Source: Plumapathes pennacea (Eukaryota; Cnidaria; Anthozoa; Antipatharia; Myriopathidae). From it: a DNA stretch of 64,000 bases. Below are positions 11,020 to 22,292 of this stretch, piece after piece (positions within the stretch are counted from its first letter, which is position 1; each line of letters starts with the position of its first letter). Below the pieces are notes generated by a model that was not told the DNA's origin, did not search any database, and worked only from the letters and a program-made list of their open reading frames with translations. Location: contig OZ038472.1 in assembly GCA_964036295.1 (NCBI GenBank), positions 11,032,068-11,096,067 of the forward strand. Direction: 5' to 3'. The position numbers were made by a program, and so were the translations under genes.

Positions 11020-11847
11020 TCACTTGAAAAAAGCGTACGCAACCGGCTTGATCGCTGAGTTTACAATGGCCAGTAGCTCTGCGATACGCCAATATGTTTC
11101 CAGGGGGATTAGGAGTTTCTTACCAAATATGACATCGAATAATACAAGAGTAACTTTAAATAAGGACATGACTGAGAAGACTGTGACTGCAACGCAGATC
11201 ATATTCATCGAGTATTTCCTTTTGTTTTGTGTGGAGATTTCCGAGTTGGGTTCATCAACCCCTCGATTAAAATTCAGTTGTGTCATTTGTATTTCCATTC
11301 GACGCGATTGTCGTCGGACGATGCAAAAAATATGTCCAGCAGCAAACGGTAATGTTAGCAACGGTAAAACTTCATTAACAACCAAATCGTAAATTCTGAA
11401 CCTTACGTAATCTTTGGGATCCTCTTGTGAAGTCAAAAGGTCGGCTTTGAGGTAAAATATGAAGTGCGGTAGAAACGAAGCCATCCAAGCGGTGAATATG
11501 AGAAAGAAGGCTTTCCTGGTGGTCATCAGAGTGACGTACCTTAAAGGTTTGGTGATAAAAATGTAGCGGTCGAGCGTCAGAAGACAGAGGTTGAAAGCTG
11601 ACGCGGCATAGATAAATGAGCCTAAGCCGTACCAAACATTAATATTTGGGTACTGATCAAATGAATGCATGGCTAATTTATAGACTGCAGCGACAGAAAT
11701 ATCTGCAAGGGCGAGAGACAGGATGATCCAGTTTGCTGGATTGCGAAATCGTTTTCTGGTGACGATCAGATAAATGACTATTCCATTCCCAGCGACTGTG
11801 AAAACGGAGCAAAAAATGCTTGAAACCAAATACCACACCGGCAGCAT
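11020..11847 (-). pseudogene. Class A GPCR, copy 3 (tail lost, NPxxY altered)
   Basis: The first 275 codons are open and align throughout with the other copies (GN in TM1, LALAD in TM2, LDRY in TM3). Two faults stand out. The TM7 motif reads KPVAY rather than NPVAY, so the conserved Asn is lost. A two-base loss compared with copy 4 shifts the frame directly after AFFK and gives an immediate stop, removing the SDIKRSF helix-8 region and the cytoplasmic tail. Either change would be expected to impair a class A receptor, so I call it a young pseudogene. A truncated decoy receptor cannot be excluded. The start is the conserved ATG at 11847. Confidence 0.7.
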
Positions 11848-12859
11848 CACGTTCCAGTCCTTGGAAGAATGAAAAGTTGTGGAAAGTCTGGAAGTCGGCT
11901 TGAACCGTCGTTATGACTGATGCTGCCTCTCTGAGTTCTTGTAAGCAGAGTTTATAAACGTGTCGTTTTAGTCGTATTCACTACTGTAGCTTGTGGTTGG
12001 TCCAGCTGTTCTTCTCTGTGGCTGTACTTTTGAAAGCTTTGTTTAGCGTCACCGCGGAAATACGTTTTTTTCGGCCGTGCGGTCGCCTAAATTTTGAGTC
12101 AGCGGTCACCATATTTATGAGTCAGCGGTCAATGCCCAAAACTGTAGATTCAACTGCAGATTTCGTAGTTCAATGTAACGCTTGTAAAACCTCAAGACCA
12201 AGACAAGAAACTCAATACTAAGACTCGATACTCAACTGTGAGCTAGTTTAATGCATTTTCTATAAATGAGTTGAGCACTAAAGTCACTATTCCGGAATAT
12301 TCTGGCTGTTATGCCTCTGCTGAGAAGAGGAAGTGTTTTCTAAATATTCCAGAATAGTTCCAAAACGAACGCATACTCGTATGTGTGTTATACGGCTGTT
12401 CTCCCGTAACAGATCACCCGCACCGATCAGTAGAATTTCTGGAAGCGTGTTCATAAGACCAGGGAAGCAGGCATTGTCCAAGTGAAACAAGAAACTATTT
12501 CATGCGGATCTGTATTTTGAAGTCAGTGACTCTGTCATAAAAACTGGTGAGGAAAACGAGACCAGAATTGATCAATTGTCCTCCTCGTTATGACAACCAT
12601 ATTCCGATTATTTAGTCATAACGTGAATTGACAGAATCACTAAAACACCTTAGAAAAAGTAAACAAACACGGCGAATTTTCCTGCAGAAAAGTCAAGCTC
12701 TTACGGGCAACTTTCCCTTGTTCTGGTTTTATGGCGAAACTACAGTAGTTTAGTGGAAAGGTGGGAACGGCAATTCATTGAGGTGCCGGAATTTTGTAAA
12801 CATATATAATAAGAATTAGAACGATCTCTTTTCAAGTCAACCATCTTGGGAAACAAGAC

Positions 12860-13450
12860 TTGTGCTTAAAAATGCCTGAAACTAAATACCACTTTGCCAG
12901 CATCATGTTCGAGACCAAAACCAAAACCGGACATTGTTAATCGTAACGTTGATAAATCTTTGATTGCTGTTGTCTCGTTCTAGTCGTATTCACCACTGTA
13001 GCTTGTCGTTCGTCTAGGTGTTCTTCTCTGTGGCTGTAATTTTGAAAGCTTTGTTTAGCGTCACCATGGAAATAAGCTTTTCGGCCGTGCGGTCACCTTA
13101 ATTTTGAGTCAGCGGTCAATGCACAAAACTGTAGGTAAGTACAGATTTTGTAGTTCAGTGTAACGCTTGTAAAACCTCAAGACCAAAACAAGAAACTCAA
13201 TACTAGGACTCGATACTGAACTATGAGCTAGTTCAGTGCATTTTTCATAAATGAGTTGAGCAGTGACGCCATTATTCCCGGAATATTCTGGCTGTTACGT
13301 TTCTGCAGAGTAGACGAAGTGTATTCTAAATATTCCAGAATAGCTCCAAAACGAATTCGTACGTGTATTATACGGCTGTTCTCCAGTAACAGATCACCTG
13401 TACCGATTAGTAGGATTTCTGGAAGCGTCAGCCGGAAATGCAGTCAAGCA
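12860..13450. repeat. Orphan GPCR N-terminal stub with upstream module
   Basis: Around 12868-12907 lies the start of a receptor gene on the - strand (the leader and the first codons up to early TM1). It is followed on the right by the usual upstream module, including TTCCCGGAATATTC at about 13275. The remainder of the gene is absent; the sequence to the left belongs to the upstream region of copy 3. Confidence 0.5.
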
Positions 13451-14680
13451 AGTAAGTAAGCAAGCCTTGAGAAAAAAAAAAAAAAAAAAACACTCGCGAA
13501 GTTATTTAAAAGTACCATAAATAGAACAGATTGACTTATAAGATAAGATATATAGTACGCGCGATCTGATTGGTGATGCTGACGAATATTCCGCGTGCAT
13601 TAATTATAACTGAACATAGCATGCGCGGGTTAAGTTGGCGTCAGCTTGCGTCAAACTCGATTTGTTTTTGTGTTTTGCTGTTGTTTTTGTTGTTGCAAAA
13701 GTTATCGTTTGCCTTATTTTATACAAGAAATAGAGCACTTGTCAGTGTGCTATGTTGATTTATCGAAGAACGCGGACATTTAAAAGAGCACGAGAGAAGT
13801 GTGGAGAAGCACGACGCGTGCTCTATTCCTTTACTGATAAAGTCTACTATGTACACAAAGCTTGACTACTGGTACACCCGACATTATTACACAGGTGTTC
13901 TACAATACATCACGTACGTGGTACATGCACTATAACTGAAAATGAAAAAATGCCAAGAAGTGAGTCCACAATGGCCTTTTCCAGTAAAAGCTTCCAGTTG
14001 CTGTTTTAATTTGATTTCTTCTACCCAGCGTCTATAGTGAAATTATGTATTTTATAGTCCTCCTAGGCAAGCTGTAACACGCAACAATCAAAAGAATGTC
14101 TCCGTATAGGTAAAATATAGAATAAGTTTGGGTAAATGTGGGAGATATCATCAATTGTGATGCTTTGAGTAATAATATAATTCAAACACAAATTTTCTTT
14201 GGCTATACATTTCCTTCTTTGAAGTAAACTGTTATTTCTTCGCAATGGAAACTTTTTTTGGTGGAGAAGTAGTTGGTACTGCGTTAGCGTGATAAAAAAC
14301 GTACAATGAATCGACTCGAATCGAATGACCTGACGTTTCAAGCACTTGCATAAAGATAATCAACGGCGCATTATTTACAAGGAATGAAATAATGGAACTA
14401 ATAAATACAGCAGTGCCCGTCGAACGAGATCTAAACTATTACTAATAATCTCCGAACTATGATTAAAAGGAACGTCAGTCCGAACTTTGTTAAAATGTTC
14501 GCATTTATGTGATGCCAATTAGATAATGTTCTTAACGGCGTTCAGTTTTCACACATCAATCCCTAATTGATTCATCACACGTTATTTCTACAAACTGACT
14601 ATTTCTTGCCTTTGGTAAAGGGAACTGTGATAAAATCATATAAGCGAATTATCGACTGAATATGTTTCTTTGCATTATCT

Positions 14681-15577
14681 TTATGTTGGGACGTCTTGGT
14701 CCTTTAGTTTTCTCAAGCGGAACATATTCTTGAAACTTCTCTTGATATCACTTTTGAAAAAAGCGTACGCAACCGGGTTGATCGCTGAGTTTACAATGGC
14801 CAGTAGCTCGGCGATACGCCAATATTTTCCCAGGGAGATTAGGAGTTTCTTACCAAATATGACATCGAATAATGTAAGAGTAACTTTAAATAAGGACATG
14901 ACTGAGAAGACTGTGACTGCAACGCAGATCATATACATCGAGGATTTCCTTTTGTTTTGTGTGGAGGTTTCCGAGCTGGGTTCATCAACTTTTCTATTAA
15001 AACTCAATTGTGTCATTTGTATTTCCATTCGACGCGATTGTCGTCGGATGATGCAAAAAATATGTCCAGCAGCAAACGGTAATGTTAGCAACGGTAAAAC
15101 TTCATTAACAACCAAATCGTAAATTCTGAACCTTACGTAATCTTTGGGATCCTCTTGTGAAGTCAAAAGGTCGGCTTTGAGGTAAAATATGAAGTGCGGT
15201 AGAAGCGAAGCCGTCCAAGCGGTGAATATGAAAAAGAAGGCTTTCCTGGTGGTCATCAGAGTGACGTACCTTAAAGGTTTGGTGATAAAAATGTAGCGGT
15301 CGAGCGTCAGAAGACAGAGGTTGAAAGATGACGCGGCACAGAGAAATGACAGAACGCTGTACCACAAGTTGCCGTTTGGGTGCTGATCCAAGTAATGCGT
15401 ACTTAATGCAAAGGCTGCGCCGATAGAAATATCTGCAACGGCGAGTGATAGGATGATCCAGTTTGTTGGATTGCGAAGTCGTTTTATGGTGACGATCAGA
15501 TAAATGACTATTCCATTTCCAACGACTGTGAAGACGGAGCAAAAAATGCTTGAAACCAAATACCACACTGGCAGCAT
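14681..15577 (-). CDS. Class A GPCR, copy 4 (intact, intronless)
   Basis: 298 residues from the conserved ATG at 15577. It shows the GN pair in TM1, LAVAD in TM2, LDRY in TM3, Trp in TM4, NPVAY in TM7 and a complete tail (SDIKRSFKNMF and on). It shares with copy 3 the loop residues LLTSQEDPKDYVRF and the flanking module, but copy 1-like residues in TM2 and the TM2-TM3 loop (ALSTHYLDQHPNGN). This mosaic pattern suggests gene conversion between neighbours. The TM3-loop cysteine pair and TM6 CWxP are missing, as in the rest of the family. Confidence 0.88.
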   Translation of the reverse strand: MLPVWYLVSSIFCSVFTVVGNGIVIYLIVTIKRLRNPTNWIILSLAVADISIGAAFALSTHYLDQHPNGNLWYSVLSFLCAASSFNLCLLTLDRYIFITKPLRYVTLMTTRKAFFFIFTAWTASLLPHFIFYLKADLLTSQEDPKDYVRFRIYDLVVNEVLPLLTLPFAAGHIFCIIRRQSRRMEIQMTQLSFNRKVDEPSSETSTQNKRKSSMYMICVAVTVFSVMSLFKVTLTLFDVIFGKKLLISLGKYWRIAELLAIVNSAINPVAYAFFKSDIKRSFKNMFRLRKLKDQDVPT

Positions 15578-15959
15578 CACGTTCCAGTCCTTGGAAGAAT
15601 GAAAAGTTGTGGAAGTCTGGAAGTCGGCTTGAAACGGTCGTTATGACTGATGCTGCCTCTCTGAGTTCTTATAAGCAGAGTTTATAAACGTGTCGTTTTA
15701 GTCGTATTCACCACTCTAGCTTCTCGTTCGTCCAGCTGTTCTTCTCTGTGGCTGTACTTTTGAAAGCTTTTTTTAGCGTCACCGCGGAAATGAGATTTTC
15801 GGCCGTGCGGTCATCATATTTATGAGTCAGCGGTCAATGCCCAAAATTGTGGATTCAAGTACGGATTTTGTAGTTCAGTGTAACGCTCGTAAAACCTCAA
15901 GACCAAAACAAGAAACTCAATACTAGGACACGATACTGAACTATGAGCTAGTTTAGTGC

Positions 15960-17100
15960 ATTTTCTATAAATGAGTTACGTTGTACACAAGGAAAATCAA
16001 AGCAGCAAGGCAGCTGTAAACTCGAGAATTTGTAAAAAGGACTTTTTTGCGGAAGTAGCTATTTATAGAACTGGCTCAATTCACCACTTCGTGGTGAACG
16101 CGGGCTAAAAAAGTGTTTTATAATAATTGAGAGAAAAGAATTATCAACGCGGTTTTCACGGGTCACGCGACCGCAGCACTTTCCAAAATAACAGATTGTA
16201 CCTTTTTGGCTCCAGAACTAAAAAGAGCATGCCTGAATTAGTCCAGATGCCAATTTTGGATTGTCCAGGCTTCATTTTGGTGAAGCAGCGGCAATTTGAT
16301 AAGATGCGGCCACGGCCGCCATGTTAGTCGAACTCGGAACACGAAATGAAGTTGATCTGTGACTCAGCTTGATGTTTAGTTACTTTACATCTTTCGCAGT
16401 GCCAATTTTAAAATGTTTCGTGATGGAAAACTTTATAGTTCAGACACAAGCACCGATTTTAATCGGTCACGAGCGTGTCACACGGCTTTGTTGTCACGGT
16501 ATTCAAACGTCCATAGCTCCCGATATATATTTTTTATCGACTCGAATTTTGCTCAAGTCTTAAGGCATGATAGTCTTGAACATATTAATGTATTGCCGAG
16601 ATTCAATATCTTTCGGCCTAGTATCTTCTAAGCCGTATTTACTGTCACTACAGAAATTTTGGTGGATACTGAACCAACGGCTTCAGATTTGTTTGCGATG
16701 ACGCCATCGGTGCCACTGATTGTTTGACCTTCATGGCACCGCGCCAAAATGTCGCAATAACAACGCAAAACACAACAGAGTGAAACACAACCAAGCTCAG
16801 AATCAATGGCCAAACAAACTTCGAACGCATGACAAACCTTCAAAATGAGAACAGGTTCCGAACAAAAATATGGTCGCAACAACTACGACAGCATCTTTCT
16901 TTTAAACTGCGTTGTTCAACACGCGCCTTTATCATGCCCAAATTTGGAAAACCGCAACTGCTTTATTTGGAAATCCATTGTTGACAACAGAGGGAATAGG
17001 GAAGTAGGGAAAGGAAAGGGATTACTATACCTCGCAAGTCCCACTTTTGTGGGATTTGCGAGCTAAAAACCAGGCTCGCATACGAAATTTTATCTCGAAT
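15960..17100. repeat. Transposon-derived stretch between GPCR4 and EHBP1 exon 4
   Basis: At 16084-16111 a hairpin (CACCACTTCGTGGTGAACGC) is followed by GGGCTAAAA. From about 16360 to 17070 lies the second copy of the dispersed repeat seen at 3285-4190, with the same terminal hairpin (TCCCACTTTTGTGGGA). I recognise no gene. Confidence 0.45.
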
Positions 17101-17533
17101 TAGAAGAAGTTAGATAGGAATGGTGACGAACGCTGACCAATGGAAGTGACGTCAATAACGTATTTTATATTGTTCTCAGTATCAATCGATAAAACTAAGA
17201 GTTGCGAGGGTTGTACATTATTTAGAAGCCCCGCTACGTTCATTACAATAGGTACGCAATGCGTACATGTGTCTACTGCGAAGAAGTTGAATCAAAGTTA
17301 TCTCGCTGACTTTTTGTAGCAGCATTTCTTTCGTTTCTTGTGATTAGCTTCGAGCAGCTACGAAGAGCAGGTATCGATTTGATGGAATTCTTATTGGTTT
17401 TAGGTGGTAGATAACCGTTTATACCTCTGCACACAAAAAAAAAGATAAATGTGATAATAGAACACTTGGTAAAGTGATACGAACAGATACCCCAGGTTGT
17501 AACCATATTATTACGTTCTTTTAATGCAAGCAG

Positions 17534-17666
17534 TGTGAAGAAAATGAGGCGGATGATAATGAAGCAGCAGCCAAAGGGAAGGGAGCAAAACCCGACGAAA
17601 AACCAGACTTCACTCAGGTTAGATTTAAGTCGCTGTTCATTTCTGTGTTATATCACTTATACATCG

Positions 17667-17714
<48 letters not shown>

Positions 17715-20700
17715 TGTTGTTTGCGTTTTGTGGAGCCTGTGCAAGAGTGACGATAGTAAATTAACTTTATGTGAACCTGGACATGCAAATGGCGTATAAA
17801 ATGTGTTGTTTTCATCGAAATTTAACAGCAGATGTTTTATGGTTCTTTTTCACTTGCTTTTTTCTTTTTCAATCTTGGAAAAACCCTGTTGAGAAATACT
17901 CAAAAGCACTGAATTGTTTCATTCCTGAAAAACATTCTTATAACCTTCCTCTGCTCTCCTTTCAAGATGTCCATAGCGGCCAATATGTCGTTTCTTACAA
18001 CACTGAAAGGGGGGGGGGGGGGGGGGGAATCAATAAGCCTCAACATTTTGTAGCTTTATATAACACTCTGTTGGTGCGTGTAACATTCAACGCTGGTTTT
18101 GGTCAGGTTCTTGTCAGTTCTCATCTTTCACTCCCAATAGTTATCAACTATTTTCTCCTTCAGTTTCTGACCAGAAATATGTCATACAATGTGGAGAACT
18201 TGGCTTTTGATATCTTGCTCTGATGAAAGCTGAATTCTCACTACATCTCTCATACCTTTCCTTCTTGAAAGGTTGGGAGAATCTGTATTTTGAGTCCGGG
18301 AGTGAAAGGACTAAAACTGAGGCAACTGGTAGCTCGCTAATGCCGTTCGAATGGACACGTGCAAAACGCGCAGTGTGCTCCGTAAACGCTTACGTCGTGG
18401 TGCCATGCGCATGCGCCTACGAGAGACCGATACTAAGGGTCAGCGGTTTCACTTGTTAACGAAATGTTTTTCCTATCTAGGCACGGAAAGGAAAAATGAG
18501 CAGAACTGCTTTAGAAGCTAATAAGATTGAAGCCGGAACAGGGAAGAAGGAAAATGATGAATCTGTTGCTGAAAGTAAAACTTTTTCCAAGACGAATGAT
18601 TCCCGGACCGCGAGGCCTGGGGCAGCCTTTGCGAAAGAAAGAAGGCGCGCGCCGGCCCCACCCTCCGCGGTCAAACAGGGCAGGGAGAGCCCCGGGAAGG
18701 AGGCGAAGGCGGCGGAAAACGTTGGCAAGCCTGTGTTTGAGGAAAGTGAAGAATTGCGCCGTATTAGATCCATCCTTAACCAGGGCAAAGGAATGGAAAG
18801 CAAAAGTGATTCGGCGGACCAATCAACTTCAAAACCCAGCCGCCAAAACTCTTCTTCGAAAATAGAATCTGTGAAGTCTACAGAGTCCCAGGAAACGACG
18901 GACAAAGACGACGGGTCGTCCAGTTCATCTCCACGTGGGAAGAAATACGGCTTGGGTCACGCTGCTGCCGCCGAGGCCTATGCTCAAAGCAGGAAAATGA
19001 ACTTTAAAAATACGGAAGTCAAAGCGCCCAGACCAAGACCTGAAGCTCGGGCAAACAGTCCAAGCAAAGACTCGGGTAATTAATTTGTGTTTTTCTTTCT
19101 TTCTTTTTTTTTTTTTTTTTTTTTTTTTCATGTCTACAACTCGACGGTAACCTTTAACTCAATCCCTCACTCACTGACTCACTGACTCACTCACTTCATT
19201 CACTCACCCCACCCTCTCAGCTGTTCACTCTCTCGCCTACTCATTCACCCATCCACTCACTTACTCATTCATTCACTCACCCACTTAATTACTCACTCAC
19301 CCCACCCTCTTAGCTGTTCACTCTCTCGCCTACTCATTCACCCATTCACTCACTCACTCATCCCACCCACCCACCTACAGTACCCACTCGTTCACTCATT
19401 CATCTCCCGCTTATTTGCCCATTCCACTCAACGTAAATATAATATATACATTGGTTTTATAAGTTACCAAAAGGAATGATATTTTTACATTTCTCCTGTT
19501 AACTCAGGTACAGGCCCACAGGCAACAACACCAGCAAAGCCACCTCCAAAACCGCCGAGACTGTTCATACCTGAGGACGAGAAGCAGGAGGTACAAACTG
19601 GATTTCCTCTTTAATGACTAGACAACACATAGAGTGGCCAATCAAATGAAAAGCGCATTTTGCATATTACGAGCGTGATAACCCCTTAAATTTAAGTCAC
19701 CGGCTACTGTACAAAACTGTGAAAACGGCAGCAAATTCAAATTTGTGAAGCAAACGCAAGCGCAAGAGAATAGAAAATTTTCCATTCTCTTGCGCTTTCT
19801 TTGTGAACCGGTCGGTCAAGTCGATGATGAAATTGTTGGGTCGGAACGCCTCCGTTTGCTCTTTTTAAAGGCCCCGAAAATTGAAAGCAATGAGCAATAC
19901 GTTTTCGTAAGACTCGTTTGAGAATAACTCAGGAGCTGTTTTGTTTTCAGACACTAGAGGACAAGGGTATGAAGGTGCGCGAGGAACTGAAAGCACTAGA
20001 GGAAGAACAAGAAGCTTTGGACAAAGTTGCGGGCAAACTGGAAAAGGAGCTTCGCACAGCGATGGGTTGCCAAGGTTCGTACGTAATTATACTTACATAT
20101 AAGACGCCCCAATACGATTGCCCCAATACGTTTATTGAACCTACTTTCTATTCTTTCTTTCAAAACTGCTTCTGAAAACCAAGCTTTGTATTTTTGAACT
20201 TCAAAATGGTTCCAAATTCGATCTATGCATGCTGTGAGCCGAAATTTTGCAGTTCTACGCATTCTTTTATGCTCTTTCCATTTCTGGCACTCAGAAAGCC
20301 TGGGGCGACTAACTCAGTCACGTGGTGTATTTGGATCATGTGACCAAGGGTCTATTCTTGGTTAACATTTCAGTCAAAAGTAGCGGACTTATGTGTTTTT
20401 TACTGTTTTTAGGTTGTGAAGAAGAAGAGGGGAAGCTCATGCAGGAATGGTTCAACTTAGTCAACAAGAAGAATGACTTAGTCCGCAAACAAACGGAATT
20501 GGGTTTTCTGTAAGTGATCTTTCTTTTTAGGAAATCCTGGGTGTTGGGACAACTTGAACTATTCAGTTTTGTTCAGTTCTGTTAATCGGAGAAGGCCTGA
20601 GAATTTATGAATACAATCAACCCCCTCTAAGACGGACACCCTCGGGACCAGTTTTATAGAGTTGTTCCAACAACCGGGGCTTCCTTCAAACCCTTCAGCT

Positions 20701-22292
20701 CTTGCTTGTCCTGAAATAGACAGTCTGTATAGAGCCGTTTTCGCATGAATGTCGAACGTAATTATGTGATTGCTTTGGTTTTGAATTTGCTAAGTTTAGC
20801 AACATTCTTGGCCAATCAAGAGCAAAAGCAAAACCTGGTTTCGATATTCCCGCACACGAAAGCAAGTGGCGATGGCGTGTTCTCGCACTGCTGATTGGTA
20901 GTAAAACCATTCGCGATTACTTGGTTTTGGTTTTGGTCATAATTCTAATTGGCCGGGCGTGTATTTGCTCGCCTCATTGATTGGCTTTGATTTCTTTAGT
21001 TTTGGTTTTCGACAGTCATCTGAAGAGCGCTCTATTGTATGAGATGCTAATAGATTTTTAGTCGCCATTTATGCCTCTTCTTTCCAGTCAGATAATTTTA
21101 CTTTTTGCGGTTTGCGGATTGCAGCAATCTTAAACTGTCCATTAGCGAACGGTGCACCGACAATTCTAACGCCGTATTTGTCAAATTTCTACCCCAGGGA
21201 AAAGAAATACATGTTGGAGCAGAAAACCGAGCAGCTTACTGCTGAATTGAGAATCCTGATGGAGAAAGAAGGTGATGCAGCTAACACTAACTGATTCTAT
21301 GTGTGCATGTGTGTGTTTGTGCCTCAGACAAAGATGATGGAAACAACGAAGAGTAGTGAAAGGTTGTTACTAAACCCGGGAATGGGAAATGGGGTTACGT
21401 CCACAACGGCGGCGAGCGATCGAGTGGCAGATCCACCGCCGTTGTGGGCGCCATCTTGGATTTCAAACTTGAAAAAATTGGGCGAATGTTTTCAAGATTC
21501 GACCAAAGGCGCGCGCATGCGCATCTCATGACACTGCCCCTTTAAGCTCTTTGATTTTGTAATCTCGATTGCATTATTGTGTGAATGTAATTTTTAACAG
21601 AATCCAAGAAGACAGAGACTCACAAGAACCGTGAAGAAGACCTAATCAAGGAACTCGTGGCTTTAGTGAATCAGAAAGATCACTTGGTGCGTTTGGAAGA
21701 CTCCATATCAGAAGAGTAAGTATCCACGAATTATCCTTTTTTGGGAGTGCTCGTGTAGTATCTCTGCCCAGTAGAGCCCCCCCCCCCCCCCCCCCCCCCC
21801 CCCCATCTTTTTCCTTTGGTTCAGCTGAAAACGCCGCGACCATTTAATTTCATGACTCAGTGACGTCATTATTCTGGTTATTTCACAGGGCGCAGAGGAG
21901 TTCGCTTACTTTCCATTGTGTAAACCCTATATATTGACTTATACGAATGATACCGCATCTTAGGCGCGCAAGTCAGTATTATGCGCCCGTGATGAAATTG
22001 TCTTGCGGTATCATTCATGCAGGTCAATATATAAGGTTTTACATAATGGTAAGCAATCGAACACCTCTGCACCATGTGGTAATTTTGACAGAATGGTATT
22101 CCAGATATTCCAGATAGGGATAGCTTCACAAACAAACGCGTACGGGTATTTTTCCGGAGTAAGTCGGGAATTATTTTTGTTGCGTTATCACATCGTTCTT
22201 TGTTTTGTAGGGCGATCAATGAAGAACACGTCAAGGAAATTGTAGGCAACGCACATCTAACAAGAGAAAAGAATGAGTGTGTCCTGCAGTAA
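17534..22292 (+). CDS. EHBP1: EHBP1-like gene copy A, exons 4-11: linker, bMERB domain and CaaX box
   Basis: Eight exons join in phase: 17534-17617, 18481-19075, 19508-19590, 19951-20074, 20413-20509, 21198-21271, 21601-21715 and 22211-22292 with TAA at 22290. Exon 5 is a charged, low-complexity linker. Exon 6 has a PPPKPPRLF proline motif. Exons 7-11 encode the bMERB (DUF3585) helical domain, seen in KVREELKALEEEQEALDKVA, MQEWFNLVNKKNDLVRKQ, EKKYMLEQKTEQLTAELR and IKELVALVNQKDHLVR, closely resembling human EHBP1 and MICAL-family C-termini. The protein ends in CVLQ, a CaaX prenylation box. In this family bMERB binds Rab8/Rab10-type GTPases on recycling endosomes, and prenylation anchors the protein. 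The exon 7 donor could be at 20074 (CAAG/GTTCGT, preferred) or nine bases earlier in the same phase. This copy is the only one preceded by exons 1-3 in the window. Confidence 0.85.
17666..17714. repeat. (GTT)n microsatellite in intron 4
   Basis: About 16 GTT units occur here. The equivalent tract in copy C is at about 46327-46368; it is missing from B and D, where this region is deleted. Confidence 0.9.
18009..18027. repeat. G19 homopolymer
   Basis: An uninterrupted G run lies in intron 4. It marks the right end of the deletion that removed exon 4 from copies B and D. Confidence 0.9.
18124..18314. mobile_element. piggyBac-like MITE, copy A (left end worn)
   Basis: This is the same element as at 33545, 46786 and 62120, where the ends read TTAACCCTTTCACTCCC and, on the right, AGTGAAAGGATTAA. 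TTAA plus CCCTTTC ends fit piggyBac-type target sites and termini. Here the left TTAA is lost. It sits in intron 4, just before exon 5, in every copy, so it predates the duplications. Confidence 0.6.
19150..19430. repeat. CACT-rich minisatellite in intron 5, copy A
   Basis: A unit of about 90 bases, recognisable by CTCAGCTGTTCACTCTCTCG, occurs about twice within CACTCA-type simple sequence. Copies B and D have about three units. Confidence 0.8.
21777..21804. repeat. C28 homopolymer in intron 10
   Basis: An uninterrupted C run; copy B has only about ten C at the same place (near 37750). Confidence 0.9.
21892..22070. repeat. Long inverted repeat in intron 10, copy A
   Basis: The left arm starts GCAGAGGAGTTCGCTTACTT; the reverse complement of the right arm starts GCAGAGGTGTTCGATTGCTT. 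Arms of about 70 bases surround a short centre. It is probably a MITE that could fold as a hairpin in the pre-mRNA between exons 10 and 11. It is also in copy B (37863-38041) and, left-truncated, in copy C (48060-48224). Confidence 0.7.

Larger units (their letters stand above)
9110..11940. repeat. GPCR3-bearing module, tandem partner of 13.06-15.68 kb
   Basis: The stretch starting at the TTCGGCCGTGCGGTCACCTT block and running through GPCR3 to its leader is repeated, in the same order and orientation, around GPCR4 at about 13.06-15.68 kb. The offset is about 3.96 kb at the left end and 3.66 kb at the receptor; a 232 bp MITE present only here accounts for most of that difference. GPCR3 and GPCR4 therefore arose by a local tandem duplication of about 3.7 kb. 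The upstream module at 9110-9480 has no receptor directly attached. Confidence 0.6.
2614..17533 (+). other. Giant EHBP1 intron 3 hosting four antisense GPCR genes
   Basis: The interval between exon 3 (donor GTGAGG) and exon 4 (acceptor GCAAGCAG) is 14.9 kb. It contains GPCR copies 1-4 on the opposite strand, their duplicated flanks, several MITEs and a pair of direct repeats (3.28-4.19 and 16.36-17.07 kb) that bracket the GPCR cluster. I see no further convincing EHBP1 exon inside it, although a short one could be missed. Confidence 0.6.

Noticed and set aside
17535-17750. 71-codon frame with a leucine run
   Set aside because: It is an out-of-frame reading of exon 4 followed by the (GTT)n repeat.
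18265-18300. A translated ENLYFESG string (like the TEV protease site) conserved in all four blocks
   Set aside because: It lies in intron 4 inside the piggyBac-like MITE. TEV needs Gln rather than Glu at the cut position, and the string is a chance translation copied by duplication.
18223-18459. Extra EHBP1 exon between exons 4 and 5
   Set aside because: The frame spans the end of the piggyBac-like MITE and has no good acceptor. Exons 4 and 5 already join in phase.
18477-18905. - strand frames of 103-142 codons opposite EHBP1 exon 5
   Set aside because: Shadows of the GC-rich, low-complexity exon; they carry no recognisable domain.
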